Below are positions 45,330 to 56,304 of a DNA stretch of 64,000 bases, one piece after another. Below the pieces are notes generated by a model. That model did no database searches and had not been told where the DNA came from. It saw nothing but the letters and a program-made list of their open reading frames with translations. This stretch comes from Fragum whitleyi (lineage: Eukaryota > Mollusca > Bivalvia > Cardiida > Cardiidae), in assembly GCA_948146395.1 (NCBI GenBank), contig OX411558.1, forward strand, positions 38,700,850 through 38,764,849. The letters are read 5' to 3'. A program made the position numbers and the translations under genes. Every line of letters starts with the position of its first letter. Positions within the stretch are counted from its first letter, which is position 1.

Positions 45330-46056
45330 GGGGTTAACAAGGGAGCAACCATGGAAGCGCGTCGTTTCGAACGTTAGTTTGCATGAGGTCACCGGCATCA
45401 ACAAAAATCAACGAAAGACTAAAACTGGACATATCATAATTTTAAAACAAACACAGAGTTTTTCTGGGTTTTTGTCATCAACTATAACGTGCCGAAAAAG
45501 ATCTCCATTGATGATCGATGGGAAAGCATTAAAGAAATTGAGCAAAGTATCACCAGAAATTAAATAATCTAAAATATGACACAAAATTAATTCATTTACG
45601 TCCGAGGTGCTTTCCAGTTTACGGAAAAGTCCGATCGATGTTGGAAATAGTATTGCTATATATCCTTGCATGGAACATCGCTCGGACATTTCCGTAAACT
45701 GGAAAGTACCTCGGACGTAAGTGTAGTAATTTTTGGTCCATTGTAGGTAATTCGGCTCCTCGTGGTACTTTGGTTAATACGCTTGAAGAAAAGCAAATTC
45801 CTTTAGTGCTTTCAGATCGTCTATAGAGATTATTTTGGCATATCATGATTTGAAAGCAAAACGCAGTAAAACACTGCGTTTTGTTTTCAAATCATAGTAT
45901 GCCCGGTTTTTATCTTACGTTGATTTTGTTTTTCGCAGCGTCATTGTTATATTTGTGACGTCATATAAACCCACGTGCGAAAAGACGCGCTTTCATGGAT
46001 GCGCCCGTATTATTCCCGAGGTCTATTCCGTAGAATCGCCGAGGGTTCCCGATTGA
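45330..46056. repeat. Foldback-rich repeat block, copy 2
   Basis: Same order as copy 1: hairpin at about 45595-45732, hairpin at 45845-45903 (AAAACGCAGTAAAACACTGC...), and the GCGCCCGTATTATTCCCGAG edge. Sequence differs enough in the loops to show the copies are old or independently inserted. Confidence 0.8.
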
Positions 46057-46091
46057 TATCCTTGGTGTCGTGGTCGTCATCGTGAAAATTT

Positions 46092-46342
46092 TGTTTCTTT
46101 GAATTGGGTTTTACGCCGCTTTCAACATTTTTTCAGTTATATCGCGGTGGCTGGAGCACCTTACCATGGATTCCTGGTATTTCTCACACCAGTACTACCA
46201 TTACACCCTTTCCTAGCCTCCAGCTGCTATCTAACATAGGTCTATGATTATCGACCCATTTGTGGTAGACAAATAGTCGGAAAGAATGAGTGCCGCCGTC
46301 AGAAACCGAACCCGGGACCTCTAGATTGATAGTCTTACGGTC
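46092..46342 (-). mobile_element. 5'-truncated copy of the 27.5 kb SINE
   Basis: The reverse complement matches the SINE body and tail (AAAGCGGCGTAAAACCC, CTCCAGCTGCTATC) and the 3' part of its tRNA head, but the first tRNA half is missing. No coding content. Confidence 0.8.
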
Positions 46343-46576
46343 ATCCTGAAAATACTTTGACATTTTGGAGATATGAACTGCTTCAAATTCGAATTTTCTG
46401 CGCCCCGGCGCAAAAGCTCCACCCCCGGATTTTTGCGTAAAAATTTAAAGGTGGATATAAGTTTTCCGGCGTATATATGCAAATTTCTTCAACGTTGCCC
46501 ATTGAAAGTCTGCGGATCAATACGCCAAATAAGTCAATAAGAAAAAAAAAACACAAAAAAACACGTGCGTATATAC

Positions 46577-47493
46577 TATAGTCCGTTTGACTTCTATATG
46601 GACCAACCTTTTCATCAATTACATAAAATTGCGTTTGAATAAAGGATTTGTATGTAGTGAAATCTTAATTTCAGCTTAATACCATTCCAAAAAATATTTT
46701 TTGAAAATAAAATGATTTCAAAATAATGATTTTGTCTATCTAGTTAATGTTAATATTTTCGCATTATCCGTTCTTAAACACGAGGGGTGATGGAGGCTGT
46801 TCAATAATAAGAAAATGTCAACATATATAGTAAAAACACGTGGTTTTATACTAAACTTTTGACAGATGAAATGTCCATTATTCCTTATTTGGACATGCTA
46901 ATTAGCATATCGACGGTCATGTCATCTTAAACTTAAATAGCACGTGATTTTTACCGTTAGTACTCGCCTTTTCTTCAAGTTTTCCTCGTGAAATTCCCAA
47001 CTACTTCGTTTAATAATGCTTTTTGATTGGTCTTAACATGTAAATATAGGGTTCATCTCAGAATGAATAAAATCAATAATCAATTATCTGGTCAAACAGT
47101 TTCTGAAGAAAGAGAGAATATACACAGATTTGATATCCAACGGTAGCAAAAATCTTAGACAAACTTAATTATATTGAAAAACTCGATTTTATAGTAATAC
47201 AATTCACTTAAAATCTTACTCTTTTGACTCGGCCCCTATGCAAATCAGTACTATTTTTGGTTTTACAATTCGCTGTTCCGTTTTATACAGTAACAAGTAG
47301 GTATGAAATGCTGAAAGTTAACATGTAGACGGACGGACAAAATCATTATTTTACATTCAAAAATTCTGAAAAACAAAATTCGTCATGGTATTAGCTGTAA
47401 AAAATGATATGACAAGAAAAATATACGTTTCATTAATTAATTTCTGAGATTTTCGGCGAAATGTTGGTCCATATAGAAGTCAAACGGACTATA
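46577..47493. mobile_element. TATAGTCCG-ended DNA element, copy 2 (917 bp)
   Basis: Same orientation and length as the 17.2 kb copy, with both terminal repeats intact. Shared interior landmarks include GACGGTCATGTCATCT and TGTAGACGGACGGACAAA. Frames are broken in both copies. Confidence 0.9.
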
Positions 47494-47578
47494 CTATTAA
47501 AGTTAGTTTTGGCAGTAGAAAATTGAAGAAAGGTTGTTCACGTATTTTTCATATTCAATATTCTAAAAAAATCATTTG

Positions 47579-47651
47579 CGCCCACCGGGGGACTCGAACC
47601 CACGACCCTCAGATTAAAAGTCTGATGCTCTACCGACTGAGCTAGGCGGGC
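47579..47651 (-). tRNA. tRNA-Lys(TTT), copy 1
   Basis: A 73-base cloverleaf. Acceptor GCCCGCC pairs with GGTGGGC, the D arm is TAGCTCAGTCGGTAGAGC, the anticodon loop is CTTTTAA and the T loop is TTCGAGT. The discriminator is G. A short T run follows on the minus strand. The T stem reads GTGGG against CCCCC, leaving a T-C mismatch at 50:64 that all full-length copies share except for further changes in copy 4. Confidence 0.9.
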
Positions 47652-48155
47652 TGTTGTTGCTAATAGAATCATATTTCCATCACACTTTTCTGTGTACAAT
47701 TTTGATCGATGGGGTGAAATTTACGACCCAGGGTTTAAGTTTTTGATAATCTCAGCGGTGAGTTTATCAAATGATATTCTATCGTTATTCCTCGATAATC
47801 CACCGAAAAACACTTTCGTCGAGTGGACAGTAAAAGATTTTTGTCACAAATGGCGAAGCCAAGACTTAAAACTTAAAACAGTTAAACAATGTTGTTCGCT
47901 CATTCACTTACCCTAAATGATATACACATGTACTGGTTCGAGACAAATTCTCGCCAAGTACCATTTCACGCCAACTAACCCAGTTCACCGTTAAGACGGT
48001 AAGGAAGGCCTTCAAAATTGCAATAATGTTGAAAAAAAACTTCTTTTATTTAGAAAACAATTTGTTGTTAATAAACATTGCATATTAACTGTGAAAATAG
48101 TGCGGTGGGGAAAACTTGCATATGGCGAGAATTGGTCTCCAACCAGTATATAAGT

Positions 48156-48429
48156 TATATATGTGACGAGTCACGAGGAAAGGGACCATCTGGGAAATCT
48201 GTAAAATGAATATTTGAAATAGAGATTTTGTCCAGCATAGGTCAACCAGAGGTCGCATTTCAAAAATTCTTTCACTGGAAGGTAGAATGATTATTCTAGA
48301 TTCAGAATATAAGCACATTGCGAAAAGTTTCGACTCTAGTCAGTCTGCGCAGTCCGCGCAATCTGACTGGGGTCGACACTATACGCGCTACCCAGGGGGT
48401 CCCTTTTCGCGTAAAAGGTCACATATATA
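48156..48429. mobile_element. ~273 bp MITE, copy 2
   Basis: TATATATGTGACGAGTCACG ... AAAAGGTCACATATATA, with the interior matching the 12.0 kb copy in the opposite sense, including CAGAGGTCGCATTTCAAAAA. Lies between tRNA-Lys copy 1 and initiator copy 1. Confidence 0.85.
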
Positions 48430-48510
48430 ATATATGCGTGTACTTAACGACGAAAATGGCCATATATTTTAAATACATGTATGTGACAAGAATCGAGAAA
48501 ATAAAAAAAG

Positions 48511-48582
48511 TAGCAGAGCGAGGTTTCGATCCTCGGCCCTCTGGGTTATGGGCCCAGCACGCTTCCACTGCGCCACTCTGCT
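48511..48582 (-). tRNA. Initiator tRNA-Met(CAT), copy 1
   Basis: A 72-base cloverleaf with acceptor AGCAGAG/CTCTGCT, anticodon loop CCCATAA and T loop beginning ATCG. C33 and A54 are animal initiator tRNA hallmarks. A terminator of seven T follows on the minus strand. Unlike the other three initiator copies it lies on the minus strand and has GGGCCGAGG where they have AGGTCCGAGG, a change at the variable-loop/T-stem border. Confidence 0.92.
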
Positions 48583-48859
48583 GTTGACAAAAAACAGTCT
48601 ATAACGATTTATAATTAGATCTATATTTAAACTGTAAACGGACCGAAAAATTGAATTCTGACGCAATAGTTAGAATTTCAAAGAAAGACAACTTTTGTCA
48701 AATTGGACGAAATATCGATATGATATGACATCCCATTGTTTCATTTAAAATTTGTTCTTTTGGCTCGTTGATGTTCATTCCCATATCATTCCAAAATCAT
48801 TGGCCTTGTTAAATACAACCTGTTGTAAACTGTTTTATGACATTTTGTCTCTCACATGA

Positions 48860-49030
48860 TACATTAGAACGTATCTCCATCGACGAAGAATTATACATGG
48901 TACTTCATTTCCATCGCCATATTCTTTCTTTGTGGCGACGAAAATCAAATACCGTATATCATGAAGGCGGGAATAAATAACATGAATCGGGTTAAACGCC
49001 ATGATTTCGTGTAAGGGGATAATACCTAGA
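48860..49030 (-). repeat. Spacer repeat of the tRNA array, copy 1
   Basis: Shares ATTTCATTTTCGTCGCCA-like, AAATACCGTATATCATG and GTTAAACGCCATG sequence with 54345-54500. The 111-residue minus frame over it is not conserved in the second copy, so it is spacer, not a gene. Confidence 0.65.
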
Positions 49031-49615
49031 TTACACACTAATAATTGCAATCTAATATAATAAAGAATTTTGATTGGTTTAAATCGCATCACGTGGGGAA
49101 ATCCATTGCACTTTATTTCTGTATAAAATGCAATAGGTCTTTCGGGAAACCCCCGATCTTCGATCTGCATTTCCTGTGTTGTAGAAACTCGAAAACTCCT
49201 CGTTTCCCTTCCATATCGTAATATTGCTATTTAATATATTAGAAATCAAGATATTTTCGAAAGAATTTATGAATAAAAGTATGCAGCTCAGATTCTGAGT
49301 CGATGTTTACAGTGAGTCGACGAAGACCACCAAGCAACCCTCTCAGCTTAGCCCGATCACGATAGTTTCGGTTTAAATGTGGAATAACTTGTCAAAATTA
49401 TGTTTTGATCATAAGTACCTCTACGAATGTCAAATTGTCGTTTATTTGTGTACCATTTGATTAACCTTATGCCGTTTAACTTCGATAGCGAGAAGGGAAA
49501 TACACGATCTAAAAATAGATTGTGTAATACGCGCAGAAAGTAGACTCGAAACTTTAATGTTTAGCCGAGTATTTTAATAGTTTCTTAGACAAAGAGGATT
49601 GCAATTATAAGGGCC

Positions 49616-49760
49616 GAGTGTCTTTTTCACAGCGTTTATTGGGGTATAAAGTGCAATTGCCTTAGCACATGGCTTAAACATAACGCCCTACGGGCGTTAT
49701 TTGCCATGTGCTAAGGCAATTGCACTTTATACCCCGATAAACGCAGTGAAAAAGACACTC
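49616..49760. repeat. 145 bp near-perfect palindrome between tRNA genes
   Basis: Arms of about 65 bases (GAGTGTCTTTTTCACAGCGT ... and complement) with a GC-rich centre AACGCCCTACGGGCGTT. Only the centre region and two arm positions differ. Confidence 0.93.
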
Positions 49761-49989
49761 ATCCCTATAATATGCGTTGATATGTAAAAAAAATGGTACG
49801 CAAATCTAAGACAGAAAATAGTATTCTGATCGCCGTTATGGATTATAATATCGAATATTTCATTTATACATCTTAAAACAATTTTACACAGAAAAGAATA
49901 TCCAACTTTAAAAGCATAAAAAATTTTTTTCTTTGAGCTTCTTTAAATCTAAGGCACATGCTCAGTTTCGCATTCTAATAAAACAGTAG

Positions 49990-50062
49990 CGCCCACCGGG
50001 GGACTCGAACCCACGACCCTCAGATTAAAAGTCTGATGCTCTACCGACTGAGCTAGGCGGGC
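49990..50062 (-). tRNA. tRNA-Lys(TTT), copy 2
   Basis: Seventy-three bases, identical to copy 1 over the whole gene. It is followed on the minus strand by TACTGTTTTATTAG, which supplies a TTTT terminator. The same 3' flank recurs at copies 3 and 4 and at the 3'-half fragment at 59625, showing that flanks were duplicated with the gene. Confidence 0.92.
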
Positions 50063-50192
50063 TACTGATTCACGTATATTATATAAACTGTTATAATTAC
50101 TGTAAAAGCCACTAAACCATATCGATTAACCCCAGATCAAATCCCTTCACAAAAAACAAAGATAAATGGCAAGTTATCGACTACTTCTTCTA

Positions 50193-50617
50193 CAGTTAAC
50201 AACATAGTGAAATTGACAAGTTGAATGATTTTGGAATGAAATTGAATGGGTATGTGGAGCGAGTTTTGAGTGAATGTAATGGGGGTTAATCCTATATCGC
50301 AAATTTTGTTCAGAATGAACAAAATGAGCGACATTGATTACATCCCTTTAATTAAAAATGCATACAAGTTCTATACATAGCTTCCTATTTCTTCAGGAGT
50401 CCGTGAGACGCTAAGAATTTGAATTATGTCTGTGAAGTCGCAATTTTTCGCTTTCAAATTTTATTTTGAATGACTTTGTTGATTCTATATTTTTCAATGG
50501 GTTTGAGCGTTTTTGAATGGTTTGAGTGATGTTTTGTATGAATGAATGAAGCGCAGAGTGAGTGATATCGAATGGTTTTGATTGAGGTTAATGTCAATTT
50601 CACGATGTAATTAACTT
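50193..50617. mobile_element. CATT-rich MITE, copy 8 (in tRNA spacer)
   Basis: CAGTTAACAACATAGTGAAA at the left and TTTCACGATGTAATTAACTT at the right, TA on both sides, full length about 425 bases. It accounts for part of the length difference between tRNA spacers. Confidence 0.85.
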
Positions 50618-50880
50618 TATTTTATACTTTGATATTGTCTCTGTGTATTTGAACGGGAGGAAAGTGTGCAATATTTTTTGATATTGCATACTTTGATATT
50701 GCACTTCGCAAGCTCGGGCACTCTGCCAAAAGAACTCGTCCAACACAATATATTCCCATATAAATTCAATAACCTATAGTATATCTAACTTTTGCGTTGG
50801 ACCATGGCTAAAGATTGAGGGGATAATTTGGATTTTAGATCAAAATATTTCTATAATTTGATCAAAGCCATACGTTGTTG

Positions 50881-50934
50881 GTACTCATATGAATCGTCAA
50901 GACGAACGATTCAAACGACGATTCATATGAGTAC
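50881..50934. repeat. 54 bp palindrome in tRNA spacer
   Basis: GTACTCATATGAATCGTC and its complement GACGATTCATATGAGTAC. Confidence 0.88.
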
Positions 50935-51075
50935 CCACAATAAAGGGTTTCGTGATGTGATAAAGATTTAAAACTATCTTAACAATCTCTTAGCTGAACC
51001 TCTGGTCAGATTTCAAATTTAAACCCGCTTAAAGTTTAGATATGATTTAAAAGAATGATATATCGTTTATTCAAC

Positions 51076-51147
51076 AGCAGAGTGGCGCAGTGGAAGCGTG
51101 CTGGGTCCATAACCCAGAGGTCCGAGGATCGAAACCTCGCTCTGCTA
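51076..51147 (+). tRNA. Initiator tRNA-Met(CAT), copy 2
   Basis: Seventy-two bases, intact acceptor and T arm, anticodon loop TCCATAA (C32 changed to T; C33 kept). A run of eight T follows after CTAC and should stop RNA polymerase III. It is divergent from tRNA-Lys copy 2 with about 1.0 kb between. Confidence 0.92.
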
Positions 51148-51926
51148 CTACTTTTTTTCCTCCGGGCTTTTCATAGAAATGTACACGAATTTAAATGCAT
51201 GACCCGCCACGCAAACATGCCCCTGCAGAGAAGTTGATAGATCTACACAATTTCTCACCGCTATTATTTGATTTCTTCTTTTTTGAAAAAAAAGTAGCTT
51301 TCATGTTGCTCGAAAAATGTTTATACTTTAATGAACCAAATTCTGAGTTCACATCTATCATCTCTATTATTACGTAGTAGATAGTTCCAAAAAACTCTGT
51401 TTCAGACGGGCAAAATGTAGACTTGTTTGCTTACTAATATTGATTTACAGAAACAAAAATGATATTTTTTGTTTTGATGGAAGCATAAACTTTAAAATAA
51501 CAAACTCATCATTTTTGTTAGAAATATGGGAAGCGATCGCTGCACATATTCATTCACAATAGTAGTTTCAATTTCACATCTCAATGAATTGAAATATGTG
51601 TCTTTTTAAAAAATAATTCTCTAGTTCTTGCGACCGCTTCGAATTCTACATTTACTATGGTAGTTTCAATTTCACGCCACCATGAATTGAAAAAGGTGGA
51701 TCTTTAAAAACATAATTCTTTTTATGCTTGTAAATGAACAGTTTGCAGGCGCGTGTATGTATGATCATAAACATGTGAAGAAAGACAGAGAATTTAAGTT
51801 TTAAGACATTTTGTACGAATAAATAAGTTTGCTTTAAAGTATCAAGACAAGCTTTCTTTGTACAAAATAGTTCAAATCAATCCCGCTACCCTATTTACGC
51901 TGTGACGCACTCTAATAAAACAATAG

Positions 51927-51999
51927 CGCCCACCGGGGGACTCGAACCCACGACCCTCAGATTAAAAGTCTGATGCTCTACCGACTGAGCTAGGCGGGC
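51927..51999 (-). tRNA. tRNA-Lys(TTT), copy 3
   Basis: Seventy-three bases, identical to copies 1 and 2, with the TTTT terminator in the shared 3' flank (AATAAAACAATAG on the plus strand). The 5' flank resembles that of the truncated copy at 57098 (TCAGTCATTC... motif). Confidence 0.92.
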
Positions 52000-52080
52000 G
52001 GATTAAACAACCTGTATCTATTTAGATAAATAAACGTATTAGATACCGTATCAGTCATTCAACCATACCGCTTATCTTAC

Positions 52081-52218
52081 TTTAAGGTAGTTGACCGGTT
52101 ATAGTTCCGCAATATTTCGGAAGTCATGATCTTCATGAAATCATTAGGAAACCTCGGTTAACACTGTTAACGTTTATTACTTCCGAAACGTTGTGGACCT
52201 ATTAGGAGTTCACTTCAT
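52081..52218. mobile_element. Diverged relative of the 185 bp MITE
   Basis: TTTAAGGTAGTTGACCGGTT and TTCCGCAATATTTCGG resemble the 32.4 kb element; the right end is shortened (GTTGTGGACCTATTAGG). Followed by a degraded tRNA-like stretch on the minus strand (52240-52300). Confidence 0.55.
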
Positions 52219-53240
52219 TAAAAATCATTCGTTTTAAACCCACAGCAACCAGGTTACGAATTGAGCGCGCTAACCACTCGGCCAACGAGCCAGACTTAAT
52301 TTTCGTCTCATTTGGGCTATTCAGATGGGCCACAACGTCTTAATACTCATTGAAAAACATTTTTTCAATGGAGAAATGTCCATGATGAAATGATATTCCA
52401 TATCAGGTACACATGTATTGGTCAAGTTAAATAATCCTTTATTCTGCAAGTTTCTAGTAAGTACTTGCAGTATTATGTTATTCATTTATGGCATTTTTTC
52501 TATTTTTATCACTCAATTTACTAGGTTATTCTATAAGAAAATGGAAGAATGTTCTAGCTGTGATTCACTTTCTGTATAAGCAAGTAAATTGATAGAACAA
52601 GGGTAATTGTGAGACAAAATTCTAAAGTGCTAGTTACATATCTATTCTGGGGATTCATTTGGATTTATGTGAATTTGTCAGTAGTAACTTAAGTATATGA
52701 TTGGATTATAAACCACTTAATACTTTGGTATTATTGTAAACATTTTTGGAAAGGATATCTGTAGAAGGACAGAACTTTGATTTATAGACAGAGATAAGTA
52801 GCTTGATATTTTGTCTTTTTTTGTTGTTTGATTTTGTTAAAAAATCAAATTGTAAACCGTGTTTGCTTGACTTCTGCTGGCCCATATCATAAATTAATCA
52901 TAGGTTGTTATTACTCAGTTGAATCGTCTCCATGAGACGATTCTAAAAGGTCTTAACAATATATTGATTCACTTTCAATAATCTTTAGACGAATCATATT
53001 GCCTTTTGAGATATTTGATTTAAAGAAGGTGATTTTAAATAGAAAACGGACGCTTAATAGACGTGGTCGCTCGAGCAAGAATTACTGTAATTACATTAAA
53101 ACGGATATACAAACAGTTTTAAACTTGTGAATTACTGACAAAGTTGACCTTTTTTGTCCGAATATTTCATCAGATTTCAACTTTTAATCGGTGTAAAAGT
53201 TTATGTACAATTTTAAAAAGTTTTTACATCTAAGTACAAC

Positions 53241-53312
53241 AGCAGAGTGGCGCAGTGGAAGCGTGCTGGGCCCATAACCCAGAGGTCCGAGGATCGAAAC
53301 CTCGCTCTGCTA
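53241..53312 (+). tRNA. Initiator tRNA-Met(CAT), copy 3
   Basis: Seventy-two bases with canonical CCCATAA loop and A54. The downstream flank has T-rich terminators and then GATGCATTCAAGGACAAAC, nearly the same as downstream of copy 4, which shows descent by tandem duplication. Confidence 0.93.
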
Positions 53313-53499
53313 TTTGTTGTTTTTTTTCGATGCATTCAAGGACAAACCAGTAGGTTGTATTTCGTTTTTGAATTGTCACGCTTTGAACAGCTTTGAAGAG
53401 AGAAAAAATGTTCTTGGAAAGATTGCACAGGGTGATCATGATCGAAACTTTCTCATATATGACCCGTAACGCGAAAAGGGGACATCTGGGTAACGCGTT

Positions 53500-54016
53500 T
53501 GACCAGATAATTGATAATTGTTTTTATCTATTCTGAGATGAACCCCATATTCACATGGTAAGACCAATAAAAAAGCTTTATCTCACAAAGTCGTTGGGAA
53601 TTTCACGAGGAAAACTTGATAAGAAGGCAAGTAATAACGGTGAAAATCACGTGATATTTATGATTAAGATGACATGACCATTTGGATATGCTAATTAGCA
53701 TCTCCAAATAAGGAATAATGGACATTTCATCTGTCAAAAAATTTGTATAAAACCACGTGTTTTTACAATATGTTTACTATTTGTTTCTACTAAACAGCCT
53801 TCATCACCCCTCGTGTTTAAGAGCGGAAAATGCGAAAATATTATCATTAACTAGATAGACAAAATCATTATTTTGAAATTATTTTATTTTCAAAAAATAT
53901 TTTTTGGAATGGTATTAAGCTGAAATTAAGATTATACCACATAAAAATGCTTCATTGAAACGCAATTTTATGTAATTGATGAAAAGGTTGGTCCATATAG
54001 AAGTCGAACGGACTAT
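53500..54016. mobile_element. TATAGTCCG-ended DNA element, truncated reverse copy 3
   Basis: The reverse complement matches the first ~520 bases of the family up to GTTTGACCAGATAATTGA; the other end is absent. It directly abuts a half-copy of the ~273 bp MITE (53449-53497), so one element probably broke the other. Confidence 0.85.
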
Positions 54017-54055
54017 ACATGTATCACGATATAAAGCATTCATGTAAAACAGTTG

Positions 54056-54128
54056 CGCCCACCGGGAAACTCGAACCCACGACCCTCAGATTAAAAGTCT
54101 GATGCTCTACCGACTGAGCTAGGCGGGC
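54056..54128 (-). tRNA. tRNA-Lys(TTT), copy 4 (weakened T stem)
   Basis: Seventy-three bases as in copies 1-3 except that GG at the T-stem/loop border became AA on the plus strand (CGGGAAACTCG). The 3' T stem is therefore TTCCC, which turns two G-C pairs into G-T pairs on top of the shared mismatch. It may be on the way to pseudogene status; the anticodon and acceptor are intact. Confidence 0.78.
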
Positions 54129-54344
54129 TGACACTTGCGTAATGTTAAATAACTAGGTAAATAAAATATAGATATACCGAATTAACAATTGAATTATGTC
54201 GCTTATGTCAAATCGTTAACCCTTAACAAAAAAGAACGAGAATTTGTTTTTAAATTCTGAAAAAGTTTATTCAAATACAGGAATGCCTTCAATTAAAAAG
54301 GCTATCATTATTCTAGCATTTTACTATTGACCAGAAATAGTATA

Positions 54345-54500
54345 TTTTATCTCCGTCGCTGTATCACCAAACAAGGTATTTCATTTTCGTCGCCACATTT
54401 TTGTCAGGCGGTGCCGGAAATAAGATACCGTGTATCATGCAGTTGCAGAAGGATGAAAATCAATTACTTCGGACCTGGTTGAACGCCTTGCATACACGTT
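54345..54500 (-). repeat. Spacer repeat of the tRNA array, copy 2
   Basis: Counterpart of 48860-49030 (ATACCGTGTATCATG, GGTTGAACGCCTTG), supporting duplication of whole tRNA-plus-spacer units. Confidence 0.65.
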
Positions 54501-54983
54501 ATGCCACTTAGAACAAAGTTGCATAACACGCAAAATGAAAAATATTAGATATCATATATTTACTAAGTATAGACCCTACCTCTTTTTGTTATTTTTTTAT
54601 CTAAATTCTTAAGTAATGATAGGCTGTAAAGTTGGCGTCATACGAAACGAAAACATTTTGAGTACGCAGCTAATTTGTAGGCATACGCATAAAGTAGCCA
54701 AATTAAAGAGACTTTTTTCATGGAGGTATGAAATCATAAACATGATCACGCTTATGTGGTAATCCGCCACACGAGTTATTACAAAGAAATTTCGTTTTTT
54801 TAGTTTCATATCTTCATGAATTTGGACAATACCATATTCATCTCTTCATTAGTAGATAATATAGTTTTTTTGTGATCTGGACGGCGTAACTACAGCAATT
54901 TATCAAACGTTCAAGTTCTTTATCGTATATATCTTCAGCATTATTAAGGTAATTAAAAGGGGAGTAACCATTTAGATACAAAT

Positions 54984-55221
54984 TGAGCCTGTGCGTAACA
55001 TTTCAAACAATATCACATAGGCGCAGTGTTGAGACTTAGATCAGTCTGTGCGGCCGCACAGTCTGACCAGAGTCTTAACTATGCGCTCAATAGATGGCTA
55101 CGGACTTAAATCGCCATTCACAACCAAAATTAATTTTATGCACCGTACGAGTGTCCAGGCTGCTAAACGTCTTCCCATTACGCAACACATGAAATTGTCG
55201 GAAATGTCACGCAAAGGCTCA
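54984..55221. mobile_element. GAGCCTGTGCG-ended MITE, copy 3 (in tRNA spacer)
   Basis: TGAGCCTGTGCGTAACATTT ... GAAATGTCACGCAAAGGCTCA. The inner palindrome CTGTGCGGCCGCACAG is perfect here. Confidence 0.87.
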
Positions 55222-55370
55222 ACTTTCATTTCAAGAAATTCAATATGTGAATAAAATAACAAAAATAAGTTGTCTTTCTTTTTATTTCTAACTCTTGCGT
55301 CAGATTACAATAAATAAATCCGTTTAAAGTTTAAATACAACTCAAAATAGTTATGCAAAGTACATTCAAC

Positions 55371-55442
55371 AGCAGAGTGGCGCAGTGGAAGCGTGCTGGG
55401 CCCATAACCCAGAGGTCCGAGGATCGAAACCTCGCTCTGCTA
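55371..55442 (+). tRNA. Initiator tRNA-Met(CAT), copy 4
   Basis: Seventy-two bases identical to copy 3, followed immediately by a long T run (over 20). The upstream flank shares AGTTGTCTTTCTTT and CTTGCGTCAGAT with the inverted copy 1 upstream region, a possible conserved upstream element or simply duplicated spacer. Confidence 0.93.
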
Positions 55443-55624
55443 TTTTTTTTTTTTTTTTTTTTTTTTGATGCATTCAATGACAAACTGGTAAAGTTCGGTT
55501 TTTTTTTTAAATCGTATTACTGGCAGGCGTTACTTCTAGATGTTATCAGTTTTGCGCGAGAAATTCGAGATACAGTTAAATACCCCCCCCCCCCCTCCCC
55601 TTTTTTCTCTCCACTGCTACCCAT

Positions 55625-55757
55625 TTAATTTATAGCTGAGTGGATTTAGGTATTGATTATTAAGTTTCTTGCCCAAGGAAACACCTCGCTGTCACAAGGA
55701 CTCGAACCCTTGACATTCGGATCAAGAGACCGACGCTCTAACCACTGAGTTATATTT
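55625..55757 (-). mobile_element. tRNA-Lys-like SINE
   Basis: On the minus strand an imperfect tRNA has A box AACTCAGTGGTTAGAGC, loop CTCTTGA and T arm AAGGGTTCGAGTCCTT. It is followed by a SINE-style body (GTTTCCTTGGGCAAGAAAC). The acceptor stem is incomplete, so it is not called a functional tRNA. Confidence 0.6.
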
Positions 55758-55868
55758 CTTTTATCAAGAATCTTTGTTGTTCTATCAACGTTTTCTAGAG
55801 TTTAATGCTAGATGATCCCGATTGGCCATATTTTTCTCAATAAAGACAGTTTTGAGTACGCAGCTATA

Positions 55869-56304
55869 CAGTTAAAAACATCGTGAAATTGACACTCATT
55901 CCGATCAAAATCATTCTTAATCATTCTCTCAGCGCTCCATTCATTCATTCCAAACACTCACTCAAATCGATCAAAAACGCTCCGAAATCATTAGAAAACA
56001 TTTAAAATCGTGTATGACTTTCAACAATAATTTCAAATCGATCTATTTATTCTACGATTTTAATAGCTGATGTAGACTTTCATTTGTCTGATAAGTCCAC
56101 GATGACGAACAAATCGAAAATTACGTATATTTTATTAAAGGGAGGTAATCAATATTGTTATTTTTTTTCATCCTGAACAAAATTTGCAATACTGGATTAC
56201 CTCCTATTAAATTCAATCAAAAGTCGCTCCACACACTCATTCAATTCCATTCCTAAATCATTTCATTATCATTCACCTTGTCAATTTCACGATGTTTTTA
56301 ACTG
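55869..56304. mobile_element. CATT-rich MITE, copy 9
   Basis: A near-ideal member: CAGTTAAAAACATCGTGAAA ... TTTCACGATGTTTTTAACTG with TA immediately outside both ends, terminal repeats about 25 bases. Best template for the family consensus. Confidence 0.9.

Noticed and set aside
48835..49170. 111-residue minus-strand open frame
   Set aside because: It lies in tRNA-array spacer; the homologous spacer near 54.4 kb does not keep the frame.
52240..52300. Leu/Ser-like tRNA on the minus strand
   Set aside because: GGCCGAGTGGTTAGCGCGC is a good A box but the 3' half is missing, so it is at most a SINE or tRNA scrap.
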